Source of the DNA: Tyzzerella sp.
GTDB lineage: Bacteria > Bacillota > Clostridia > Lachnospirales > Anaerotignaceae
Direction: 5' to 3'
Assembly: GCA_019415525.1 (NCBI GenBank)
Contig: DXZA01000093.1
Span: 1-7,835, forward strand
DNA: 7,835 nucleotides
Shown here: positions 1 to 6,766 of the stretch, in pieces
Layout: each line of letters begins with the position of its first letter
How positions within the stretch are numbered: position 1 is the stretch's first letter
Position numbers and translations under genes: made by a program
The notes under the pieces: model-generated
What the model saw: only the letters and a program-made list of their open reading frames with translations
Database searches by the model: none
What the model was told of the DNA's origin: nothing

Positions 1-422
1 TTCACTCAATTAATGAATTAAAACTTATTCTCAATGACAAAAGTTATGTTCTTGAACACTATCTTTCAATGTTTTTTCACTTGATAAAGCAAATGGATTT
101 TACATATTTACAAGAAAAAATCCATTTGCTATTCAAAAAATCTGTTGAGAATTCTTTGAACTTAGAAGAAAAAAATCTTAAAATTCATTATCAAGAACCT
201 GAAACAAATGAAAATCTTTTAATATTATCTATGGCAGACTCTATTATTGAGCAATCACTTTCTGATTTTACAACTGAATTTTACTATCATTGTTGCAAGG
301 AAGTTGATGTAATAGAGTTTCAAGAAACAGAAAATAAACTTATAAATCTTATCGACGAACAAAAATTTGAAGCATTTCAGTTAATGCTCATTCAAAATTT
401 TATTGCAACTTCTTTTACTTAA
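1..422 (+). CDS. 3' part of an unrecognised protein, cut by the window edge
   Basis: The reading frame is open from base 3 to the TAA at 420-422, so the gene starts before the window. The first ATG, at 69, is internal: 22 codons upstream are open and read like protein (…HSINELKLIL…). About 139 residues are visible. They are rich in Leu, Ile, Phe, Glu and Lys, look largely alpha-helical, and have no signal peptide or clear membrane segment. A Cys pair (YHCCKEV) is the only notable local motif. I recognise no family; a helical ligand-binding domain of a transcriptional regulator is possible but unsupported. The frame directly after the stop stays open for 33 further protein-like codons to a TAA at 522-524, so the stop at 420 may be a nonsense mutation. 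It converges on the minus-strand remnant at 573-863. Confidence 0.6.
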   Translation, partial: HSINELKLILNDKSYVLEHYLSMFFHLIKQMDFTYLQEKIHLLFKKSVENSLNLEEKNLKIHYQEPETNENLLILSMADSIIEQSLSDFTTEFYYHCCKEVDVIEFQETENKLINLIDEQKFEAFQLMLIQNFIATSFT

Positions 423-538
423 TTCTTTTTACAAGTTGTAATAAAAGAATTGGGTCTAGTTCTTACTGCTCGTGATATTGAAACTGACAATGAAATACTT
501 ATACTATTTTTGAAAAATTTATAATATTTTTATATTAA

Positions 539-568
539 ACAAGGCGAACCTTTTTAGGCTCGCCTTGT
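539..568 (-). terminator. GC-rich hairpin between converging genes, probable intrinsic terminator
   Basis: A 12-bp inverted repeat (plus strand ACAAGGCGAACC / GGCTCGCCTTGT) flanks the 6-nt loop TTTTTA. Read as minus-strand RNA, the one imperfect position is a tolerated G-U pair; read as plus-strand RNA it is an A-C mismatch. This suggests the hairpin serves minus-strand transcription, and it lies 4 nt beyond the stop of the remnant ending at 573. The following minus-strand tract (TTTAATATAAAAAT) is a poor U-run. On the plus strand a T6 run comes 12 nt after the stem. It may act weakly in both directions. Confidence 0.6.
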
Positions 569-572
569 AAAT

Positions 573-863
573 TTATATTGTTTTTTCTTGTTTTATCTGT
601 ATATTGGTTGTGTCATTAACTACTTCATTTTCTTTTTTACTTACAACCTCATCTTCTTTAAACTCTTTTTTTGCTTTTGGCTTCACATACTCTTCATATT
701 CCTCAATAAATTCTCTAACATCAACAGGCACAAGTTTTTTATATAATCTTACCAATGTATCCTCAAGTTCCTGTTCTAATGATACTTCTTTTTTGAATTC
801 ATATCTTTTTAATACTTGATATTTATTTTTATAAAACTTAATTTATATAACAGTTTGTTTAAT
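573..863 (-). pseudogene. Remnant of a small mobile-element protein (DUF6103-like)
   Basis: The minus frame from 842 to the TAA at 573 is open for 89 codons and encodes a charged, helical protein. Its core reads SLEQELEDTLVRLYKK followed by LVPVDVREFIEEYEE, then a Lys/Glu-rich tail. From memory this matches the layout of DUF6103-type small proteins encoded in Firmicutes conjugative elements (…LE.EL...L..LY.K.VP..VREFI…, then a charged tail). That family usually begins with a short MKKT-type beta strand. Here the equivalent frame reads I-K-Q-T-V-I-stop-I-K-F: ATT (861-863) where ATG would be expected, and a TAA at 843-845. The only conventional start is a TTG at 753-755, with GAGG 5 nt upstream, which would give a 60-residue protein beginning in the middle of the conserved helix. 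I therefore favour a pseudogene. A short protein translated from the TTG is the alternative. Confidence 0.45.
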
Positions 864-933
864 ATTTTTACTACAATTATTATACTTTTCTTTTATACAA
901 GTTAAGACTAGTATAACAATCTTATTTATATAT

Positions 934-2076
934 TTATTCAAATTTTTTGCTAAATAGAAACATAACAACTGCATAAAAACACATAAATATAGGTAAGATA
1001 GTAAATGATACCTTATAGCCTAAATAACTTGTAATATTACCAAATAAATAATTAAACATTATATCTGCTATTGAAGCTATACTTATTACTAATCCAGATA
1101 TTGACATAGCTATATCTTTAGACCAAAGTTTTGATATTGACATAACAAGTGTTGGATATATTATAGAAAATAAAAGTCCACTTAAAGAAAATATAACAAG
1201 TGTACTTTTTCCTCCAATAACACCTATTAAAAATAAAATAGCTGCTGAAATAGAGAAATATCTTAAGGATTTAAATATACCTAGCTTATCAATTATAAAT
1301 CCAAATATAAATCTACCTATAGTAATTCCTCCAAAAAATATAGCTATATAATTAGAAATAATACCACTATCCATATTAAGACCATTTGTTCCATAAATAA
1401 CAGCCCAATTTAACACACCATGTTCAGCTATAAAATAACATCCCATCATAAATGTTAATATAAGAAATTTTGATGTAAAAACTTCTTTTTTTATATTAAA
1501 TTTTATTTTTTTTTCTGATTTATTTTTACCAAAATCACAAAATGCCACAATTATAAATGAAATAATTCCTATTATAATAAGTCCCCAATTAATGCTATGC
1601 CAATTATCAAAATTTTTTGCCCAATTTCCTATAATACTTTGACTAAAACTTGTACCTATACCTTGCACAAAAAATAAACAATTAACAAAAAATGCAGGTG
1701 ATGTTTTAAACACAGATGGTGTTACAATATTTATTGTAGTATTTAACAATGTAGATGTACCCATAATAAAAAACATTCCTATTAAAATACATATATAATT
1801 ATCCGTAAAAGCAAATAAAGTTTGAGCTGATAACCATATAATTATAAATATTTGAAACGCTATTTTTTTATTTATTCTATCTATTATGTATCCACCAAAT
1901 CCAAGAAATATTAAATTACCTACATAACTTATAGATATAATTTGCGAAAGTTCATTAGAACTTAAAGAAAAATGCTCTGAAAATATTACAGAAAATATTC
2001 CTCTCATTGCATCTCCCGCTCCAAGACCAATCATTAGTATCGCAAAAGCAATAAAACATTTTTTAATATTATTCAT
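934..2076 (-). CDS. Major facilitator superfamily (MFS) transporter, substrate unknown
   Basis: This 380-residue protein has about 12 hydrophobic segments in two halves joined by a basic cytoplasmic loop (around residues 182-200, rich in Lys), the standard MFS build and length. The loop between helices 2 and 3 carries the MFS signature GGYIIDRINKK (61-71), with Asp66 and Arg67. A degenerate copy, GRFIFGFIIDKLG (254-266), sits at the matching place in the second half. The EHG…W pattern (218-224) loosely recalls sugar transporters of the FucP/FHS type, but I would not name a substrate. The ATG has GAGG 7 nt upstream. The gene lies directly after a strong terminator, with no space for its own promoter. 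It may move a related substrate or a product of the upstream pathway, either as importer or exporter; this is inference. No clear terminator follows it before the remnant. Confidence 0.88.
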   Translation of the reverse strand: MNNIKKCFIAFAILMIGLGAGDAMRGIFSVIFSEHFSLSSNELSQIISISYVGNLIFLGFGGYIIDRINKKIAFQIFIIIWLSAQTLFAFTDNYICILIGMFFIMGTSTLLNTTINIVTPSVFKTSPAFFVNCLFFVQGIGTSFSQSIIGNWAKNFDNWHSINWGLIIIGIISFIIVAFCDFGKNKSEKKIKFNIKKEVFTSKFLILTFMMGCYFIAEHGVLNWAVIYGTNGLNMDSGIISNYIAIFFGGITIGRFIFGFIIDKLGIFKSLRYFSISAAILFLIGVIGGKSTLVIFSLSGLLFSIIYPTLVMSISKLWSKDIAMSISGLVISIASIADIMFNYLFGNITSYLGYKVSFTILPIFMCFYAVVMFLFSKKFE

Positions 2077-2098
2077 AACTTATCCTCATACTAAAAAC

Positions 2099-2125
2099 AA
2101 AAGGAAAGCCTTTTGCTTTCCTTTT
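2099..2125 (-). terminator. Intrinsic terminator at the end of the ABC operon
   Basis: A perfect 11-bp inverted repeat (AAAAGGAAAGC / GCTTTCCTTTT) has a 5-nt loop. Read on the minus strand it is followed by a T-rich tract (TTTTGTTTTT, counting the end of the stem). It begins 9 nt after the PotB-like permease gene and ends 22 nt before the MFS start codon, so it splits the cluster into a six-gene operon and a downstream gene that would need readthrough. Confidence 0.85.
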
Positions 2126-2134
2126 ATAAATTAT

Positions 2135-2980
2135 TTATTTTTCCCAATCATTTTCATGTAAATTTGTATAGATATAAACTAAAGCTGACACAGAACATAT
2201 AATAAACATAATTACTGAAAGTGCTGCTGCTCTTTCATAATTAAGATATTTATTGAACTGGTCAAATAATGCTATACCTAACATTTTAGGACTATTTCCA
2301 CCCATAAGATATGGTGTTGTAAAAGCTCCAACATTACTCATAAAGACAAAAGTTCCTGCAATAACAACATCTTTTACAGATAATGGAAGTATCATTTTTA
2401 CAAATGTTTTTAATTTTCCAGCACCAACGTCATAAGATGCTTCAATTATAGAATCTGGTATTGTTCCTAATCCAGCAGTTATAAGAAGTGCTGCAAACGG
2501 AATATTAAACCATAAATTCATAATTATTAAACCACTTGCATGATACATAAGACCAAGTTCTACTTCCATACCAAATAACATAGCTATTCTGTTTATTACA
2601 CCTGAATCTCTTATTATTGTTATCATAGCATATACAGCACAAAGACTTGGTACGAATCTTGGTAATAAATATAAATTACCTATTAATCTTGATATTGGTG
2701 ATTTTACAAATCTTAAATACAGACTTAATAAGTATGCAAATACAATAGCTATTATTACAGTAGCAAATACAACACCTAATGTATACATTAAGTTTTTAAA
2801 TTGTGCTGGCTCTGTAAAAAAATATGTATAGTTACTTAATGTAAAAGTTCCTGTAGAAGAATCTGTAAAACTTTTTATAACAGCGGAAATGATAGGATAT
2901 GCAACAACAAGCATAACTATTATAAATGCTGGCAGTACAAATCCATAAGCCATTAAACGCTCTTTTAAGGTCTTACTCAT
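2135..2980 (-). CDS. ABC transporter permease, PotB-like
   Basis: This 281-residue inner-membrane protein has about six membrane helices (roughly 10-34, 64-90, 98-122, 142-170, 203-223, 250-272). The cytoplasmic EAA loop that docks onto the ATPase is present: E180-A-S, G186, then I197-L-P199. The stretch NVGAFTTPYLMGG (216-228), followed by AAALS (251-255), is typical of the PotB-type permeases of the polyamine, iron, phosphonate and sugar-phosphate importer group. It would form the channel with the second permease at 5156-5998. It is the last gene before the terminator and starts 16 nt after the solute-binding protein gene. The start is supported by GGAGA 6 nt upstream; closer upstream ATGs run into stops at once. 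The general assignment is secure, the substrate is not. Confidence 0.92.
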   Translation of the reverse strand: MSKTLKERLMAYGFVLPAFIIVMLVVAYPIISAVIKSFTDSSTGTFTLSNYTYFFTEPAQFKNLMYTLGVVFATVIIAIVFAYLLSLYLRFVKSPISRLIGNLYLLPRFVPSLCAVYAMITIIRDSGVINRIAMLFGMEVELGLMYHASGLIIMNLWFNIPFAALLITAGLGTIPDSIIEASYDVGAGKLKTFVKMILPLSVKDVVIAGTFVFMSNVGAFTTPYLMGGNSPKMLGIALFDQFNKYLNYERAAALSVIMFIICSVSALVYIYTNLHENDWEK

Positions 2981-2996
2981 ATTATCTCTCCATCCA

Positions 2997-4145
2997 TTAG
3001 TTTAAAGTACTTATTTCATTATCCCAACGTTCATTAAATGATGTACTAAGGTCACCGATTGATAATGTACGGAATTTTGAAACATCAAGATTTTCAAGAT
3101 CCTCAAAACCTGTCATATCCATATTTGTTGTTTCAATTAATGGAATTGCTGCCATATCTTCTACAAGAAGAGTCTGAACTTCTTCACTAAGCATAAAGTT
3201 TATAAAATCATATGCTTCATCTTGATTTGAACCAAAAGTTGGAATTGCAAGAGACTGAACACTACCAGAAAAACTTGGTTCTATTGTTGTAATTTTTATA
3301 TTCTCATTAAGAGTACCTGCAGCTCTTTGTGAAAGAACCATATCTGCCCAGTTTGGACACATATCGATTTCACCTTGATTTAATAAATCAAGTGTACCTT
3401 GATTTTTATTTGGATAAACAACACTACCACCTGATTGATACATATATGGATGTAATTCTTCAAGGAATTTAAATCCTTCATCCCATTCTTCTATCCATTT
3501 TTCATCATCGCTCATAGCAGCTTCTTCATCATCAATAAAGTTATAAACTGATGTACGAGCAAATGAATCTCCTGCACCACCTGTACCAGGTGCATTATAA
3601 GCAAATCTACCTGGATTTTCTTTAATCCATTCAACTAACTCGTCCATTGTTTTTGGAGGTTCAGGCACAGTTTCACTATTATAAGCAAGTATTACTGTTG
3701 TTCCACGATATGGCTGTACATAATCTGTTGCAGTTGCACTTTTAGCTTCAACTGTTTCTGCATTTGGAATTTTTGAAGAATCAATTTTAACAAAAGCTTC
3801 TTCTCCTACCTGTGATACAAGTTTTGAAACATCATCACCACTAAGGTCTATAAGGTCATAATTAGTATTTGTTTTCCCAGCTTTATAAGCTGCTGCCACC
3901 ATATCTGTAAGTGTTTGTGTACCAGTACCTGACATAAGGAACTGTAATTCAGCTTTTGTTTCATGACTTTCATTATAAAGTTCTATAATCTTTTCATAAC
4001 TTTGTCTTACATTATCTGAACCTGTTGCCCATATTGTAATTGTATTATCATCTTCTGAAGATGCATTTGCTGAACCACCACATGCTGCTAACGAAACAGC
4101 TATAATACATGCTGTTATACAAGCTAATAATCTTTTAAATTTCAT
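2997..4145 (-). CDS. ABC transporter solute-binding lipoprotein
   Basis: This 382-residue extracellular binding protein would capture the substrate and deliver it to the permease pair. It starts with a lipoprotein signal peptide: basic MKFKR, a hydrophobic core, and the lipobox LAAC with the lipidated Cys22, followed by a Ser/Asp-rich linker. The mature part opens with the usual first strand (TITIWATGS, 35-43). It has hinge-like segments around YRGTTVILAYNSE (146-158) and a C-terminal EAYDFINFMLSEEVQ stretch typical of family 1/6 binding proteins. The NPGRFAY motif (177-183) recalls, from memory, the poorly characterised E. coli YnjB group. The start has AGGAG 9 nt upstream. It lies 21 nt after the ATPase gene. 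The substrate cannot be deduced from the protein; the neighbouring phosphodiesterase suggests a phosphodiester. Confidence 0.92.
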   Translation of the reverse strand: MKFKRLLACITACIIAVSLAACGGSANASSEDDNTITIWATGSDNVRQSYEKIIELYNESHETKAELQFLMSGTGTQTLTDMVAAAYKAGKTNTNYDLIDLSGDDVSKLVSQVGEEAFVKIDSSKIPNAETVEAKSATATDYVQPYRGTTVILAYNSETVPEPPKTMDELVEWIKENPGRFAYNAPGTGGAGDSFARTSVYNFIDDEEAAMSDDEKWIEEWDEGFKFLEELHPYMYQSGGSVVYPNKNQGTLDLLNQGEIDMCPNWADMVLSQRAAGTLNENIKITTIEPSFSGSVQSLAIPTFGSNQDEAYDFINFMLSEEVQTLLVEDMAAIPLIETTNMDMTGFEDLENLDVSKFRTLSIGDLSTSFNERWDNEISTLN

Positions 4146-4166
4146 GTTTTTAATCTCCTTTAATAA

Positions 4167-5129
4167 TTAATATATATGATATTTTTCAAAGTATAAACCT
4201 ACTTCTTCATCTACATTTAATTCAGATGCTATTTCTCTTGATACAAAACATTTAACAACATCTTCTTTACATTGAACTGTAACAGAAACATAATGTCCAA
4301 GAACCATTATTGTTCTAACTTTTCCTGTTATATTAGCATTCTCTGTACTTTTCATTACCATTATGTCTTCTGGTCTTACTGCATATTCTTTATTATCAAT
4401 ATGTATAAAGTTCATTTCTCCAATAAATGAAGCAACAAATCTACTTGCAGGTTTATCATAAATTTCTGTTGGTGTACCAATTTGCTCAAACTTACCTTTA
4501 TTCATTACAACTATCCTATGAGAAAGAGCCATAGCTTCTTCTTGATCATGTGTAACAAATATTACTGTTATACCTAAATCACTTTGTATTTTTTTTAGTT
4601 CTTCTCTCATTTGTTGACGTATTTTAGCATCAAGAGCACTAAATGGTTCATCTAATAAAAGTACACTTGGTTCAAGAAGAAGACTTCTTGCAATAGCAAT
4701 TCTTTGCTGCTGCCCACCTGATAACTGACTTGGATATTTTTTTTCACATCCTAGCATTGAAACAAGTCTTAATATTTTTTCAATATTTGTTTTTATTGTG
4801 TCTTTTGGTACTTTTCTAAGTTCTAGACCAAATGCAAGATTTTCGTAAATTGTCATATGTGGCCAAAGATTATAACTTTGGAAAACCATTGCAGTAGGTC
4901 TTTTCTCTGGTGGAAGATTTGCTATACTTTGTCCATCTATTGTAATGTCTCCACCTGTAATATCATTAAATCCACCAATAGCTCTAAGTATTGTTGTTTT
5001 ACCACAACCAGAAGGTCCAAGAAATGTTACTATCTCTCCTTCATATACATCAAGATTTATATGGTTAACTCCATCTCCGTTTCCATATAACTTACTCATT
5101 TCACTAATTTTCAGTTTAATTTTTTCCAT
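4167..5129 (-). CDS. ABC transporter ATP-binding protein, PotA/FbpC-like
   Basis: This 320-residue cytoplasmic ATPase powers import. All nucleotide-binding motifs are intact: Walker A GPSGCGKTT (38-46), Q-loop Gln84 in VFQSYNLWP, signature LSGGQQQR (136-143), Walker B VLLLDEP (156-162) with catalytic Glu161, and switch His194 in FVTHDQEEAM. After the ATPase domain a C-terminal part (about 240-320, including VRPEDI) matches the TOBE-type regulatory region of the importer group that handles sugars, polyamines, iron and phosphonates. It is somewhat shorter than the about 350-370 residues common there. It lies between the two permease genes. Its ribosome binding site is poor: the best match, AAAGTGAG (5141-5148), is 11 nt from the ATG. 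It may therefore be translated less efficiently than its neighbours, or by coupling. Confidence 0.95.
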   Translation of the reverse strand: MEKIKLKISEMSKLYGNGDGVNHINLDVYEGEIVTFLGPSGCGKTTILRAIGGFNDITGGDITIDGQSIANLPPEKRPTAMVFQSYNLWPHMTIYENLAFGLELRKVPKDTIKTNIEKILRLVSMLGCEKKYPSQLSGGQQQRIAIARSLLLEPSVLLLDEPFSALDAKIRQQMREELKKIQSDLGITVIFVTHDQEEAMALSHRIVVMNKGKFEQIGTPTEIYDKPASRFVASFIGEMNFIHIDNKEYAVRPEDIMVMKSTENANITGKVRTIMVLGHYVSVTVQCKEDVVKCFVSREIASELNVDEEVGLYFEKYHIY

Positions 5130-5155
5130 ATTATAACTTACTCACTTTCTATATA

Positions 5156-5998
5156 TTACTTCATTTTAAATCCACCAGAAATTGCTTCAGGTCCTATATA
5201 TTTTCTAAGAGCAAATATAAGTATTGCAGACGGTATAATAAGCAATAATGCAAATACTGCCCCTGCTTGACCTGGATAATCAAGTATTATTCCATACATT
5301 TCAACAGGCATTGTTTTTATAGTTGCTAATCCTACAAGTAAAGTTCCTTGTGCTTCTTCCATACTTCCTAAAAATGTATATAATGTAGCAACTGCTATAC
5401 CCGGCATCGCAAGAGGAAATGTAACTTTAAAGAATGTTTTTATAGGACTTGCTCCAACATCTCTTGCAGCCTCCTCTTGTTGTTTATGAATAGATCTAAA
5501 AGCATTTGATGGAATCCACACCATAAACATCATGCTATTTATAAGGTGTACAATAACAACTCCGGCTAATGTACCCATAAGATTATATTTATAGAATAAT
5601 ATGGCTATGGAAGTATAAATACCAAGTTTTGGGAACGCATTAGTAAGAAGAAAAGAGAACATAAATAATTTTCTTCCAGGAAATTTAAATCTTGCTAACG
5701 CATATGCTGCTGGTATACATACAATCATTGAAATAATTGTTGTTATTATGGCAACTAAAAATGATTGTATCATTGATGATACAAGTGATTCTTGTGAAAA
5801 TACAAATTGCCACCACTTTATACCCCATTCTTGTGGAAGTATAGCAGGAACTTCATATTCATTTGCAAACGCAAGCATTCCCATATTTAATAATGGTCCA
5901 TAAAAAAATAATATAAATACTGCAAATATTATGAATTCCCAAAAACATTTCTTCCCAACAGCATGATAATATCTTTTGGGATTTAAGTACTTTAACAT
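5156..5998 (-). CDS. ABC transporter permease, PotC-like
   Basis: This 280-residue inner-membrane protein has about six helices (roughly 20-43, 74-100, 110-137, 141-163, 198-218, 246-265). It carries a textbook EAA loop: E176-A-A178, G182, then P195. N-terminal GPLL and the periplasmic WG..WW segment (58-63) fit the PotC side of two-permease importers, and the C-terminal ISGGFKMK resembles the ends of sugar-type permeases. It pairs with the permease at 2135-2980; the genes for the two subunits lie at opposite ends of the transporter block. AGGAG (6004-6008) is 5 nt before the ATG, and the stop codon of the preceding phosphodiesterase gene overlaps this ribosome binding region (TGAAAGGAG). The two genes are therefore probably translationally coupled. 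Confidence 0.92.
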   Translation of the reverse strand: MLKYLNPKRYYHAVGKKCFWEFIIFAVFILFFYGPLLNMGMLAFANEYEVPAILPQEWGIKWWQFVFSQESLVSSMIQSFLVAIITTIISMIVCIPAAYALARFKFPGRKLFMFSFLLTNAFPKLGIYTSIAILFYKYNLMGTLAGVVIVHLINSMMFMVWIPSNAFRSIHKQQEEAARDVGASPIKTFFKVTFPLAMPGIAVATLYTFLGSMEEAQGTLLVGLATIKTMPVEMYGIILDYPGQAGAVFALLLIIPSAILIFALRKYIGPEAISGGFKMK

Positions 5999-6009
5999 TT
6001 TTTCTCCTT

Positions 6010-6684
6010 TCAGTTATTACAACTATCAATTATTTTTCTTACAAGTAAAGGTGCTCTACTTGTAATATTAAAAACATTAAATGATGATATTTTTTTTATA
6101 TCTTCTTCTTCTGTAACTGTCCAAGCTGATATTTTTATATCATATTCATTACATAAATCAACGAATTTATCATTACATATTCTAAAATTAATATTTATTA
6201 TATTACAGCCATAATCTTTACACTTTTCTAATACATATCTTATTGTATTTTCTTCAAGAAGTTTATTATTTTCTAAGTTATAATAAAAATCTTTTTTTAT
6301 CTCCTCAGCATTTATATATACTTTAACCTCTTTCATAAATTCAGGCCATTTATCTTTTTTATATGTTGTTACAGAACCTGAAAAAATAATTCTTTCAAGA
6401 TTTATACCACATTTTATTGCAGTTTCTACAACATCTTGTTCAAGGTTATATTCCTTAATATCACAGTTAATAGCTACATCATATTTTGCTATTTCAATGA
6501 ATGCATCATATAATGTTACTAAATTTTCTTCAATTGAAGTATCATGTGTTAATACAAGAATTCCTTGATTATTTCTTCTTATATCTATTTCAATAGCATC
6601 TACATTTAATGAAAGTGCATGTTTTATAAATTCCATTGAGTTCATAGGTGTTCCATCACAACCAGAATGTGCTGTTATTTCCAT
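6010..6684 (-). CDS. Glycerophosphodiester phosphodiesterase family protein (cytosolic)
   Basis: It probably hydrolyses a phosphodiester to an alcohol and a phosphomonoester inside the cell; there is no signal peptide. The TIM-barrel GDPD motifs are present, numbered here from the upstream ATG at 6690: His8 in ITAHSGCDGT, Glu34 and Asp36 in IEIDIR (metal ligands in the family), catalytic His49 in LTHD, and Asp77/Lys79 in CDIK, where most members have E.K. The usual HRG is HSG, so the substrate-binding Arg is Ser, and PENT is PMNS. I recall such HSG variants in other clostridial proteins. At about 224 residues it is close to E. coli UgpQ. Two ATGs compete, at 6690 and 6684; AGGAGG is 2 nt from the first and 8 nt from the second, so I chose 6684. 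Linkage to an ABC importer recalls ugpBAECQ. Confidence 0.85.
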   Translation of the reverse strand: MEITAHSGCDGTPMNSMEFIKHALSLNVDAIEIDIRRNNQGILVLTHDTSIEENLVTLYDAFIEIAKYDVAINCDIKEYNLEQDVVETAIKCGINLERIIFSGSVTTYKKDKWPEFMKEVKVYINAEEIKKDFYYNLENNKLLEENTIRYVLEKCKDYGCNIININFRICNDKFVDLCNEYDIKISAWTVTEEEDIKKISSFNVFNITSRAPLLVRKIIDSCNN

Positions 6685-6692
6685 TTTCATAT

Positions 6693-6698
6693 CCTCCT
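6693..6698 (-). promoter_or_regulatory. Shine-Dalgarno AGGAGG that decides the GDPD start
   Basis: This perfect AGGAGG lies only 2 nt before the ATG at 6690 but 8 nt before the in-frame ATG two codons later (6684). Normal spacing favours the second. A weaker AAGGAA just upstream could serve the first. Confidence 0.65.
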
Positions 6699-6702
6699 TT
6701 CC

Positions 6703-6762
6703 TTAATATATTTTAAAAATAAAATGTAAAATAAATATTATTATATTTTTAATTAATGTAAA
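6703..6762 (-). promoter_or_regulatory. Possible internal promoter(s) before the GDPD gene
   Basis: The 76-82 nt gap between kinase and phosphodiesterase is the longest inside the operon and has no terminator hairpin. On the minus strand it holds two TTTACATT direct repeats, 32 nt apart. Each can be read as a -35 (TTTACA) with a -10-like hexamer 16 nt downstream: TAATAT at 6735-6740 and TATTAA at 6703-6708. In DNA this AT-rich such matches are common, so this is only a candidate for separate control of GDPD plus transporter. Confidence 0.25.
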
Positions 6763-6766
6763 ATTT

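Noticed and set aside
421..451. Inverted repeat AATTCTTTT / AAAAGAATT with a TACAA-G-TTGTA inner repeat, directly after the plus-strand stop
   Set aside because: It has no T-run after it, the stem is almost pure AT, and it overlaps the protein-like in-frame extension, so I did not call it a terminator.
604..819. Ser/Thr/Phe-rich plus-strand open frame opposite the remnant
   Set aside because: It is the complement of the Lys/Glu-rich minus-strand frame, with low-complexity composition, so it is a shadow; the other short plus-strand frames inside the ABC and kinase genes were dismissed likewise.
903..924. 7-bp hairpin with one wobble after the MFS gene
   Set aside because: Weak AT-rich stem with an 8-nt loop and no U-tract on the minus strand; not convincing as a terminator.
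2977..2997. Six-codon minus-strand mini-ORF whose ATG overlaps the binding-protein stop and whose TGA overlaps the permease ATG
   Set aside because: Neat overlap, but it is probably chance; the permease has its own GGAGA site and nothing else supports translation of the mini-ORF.
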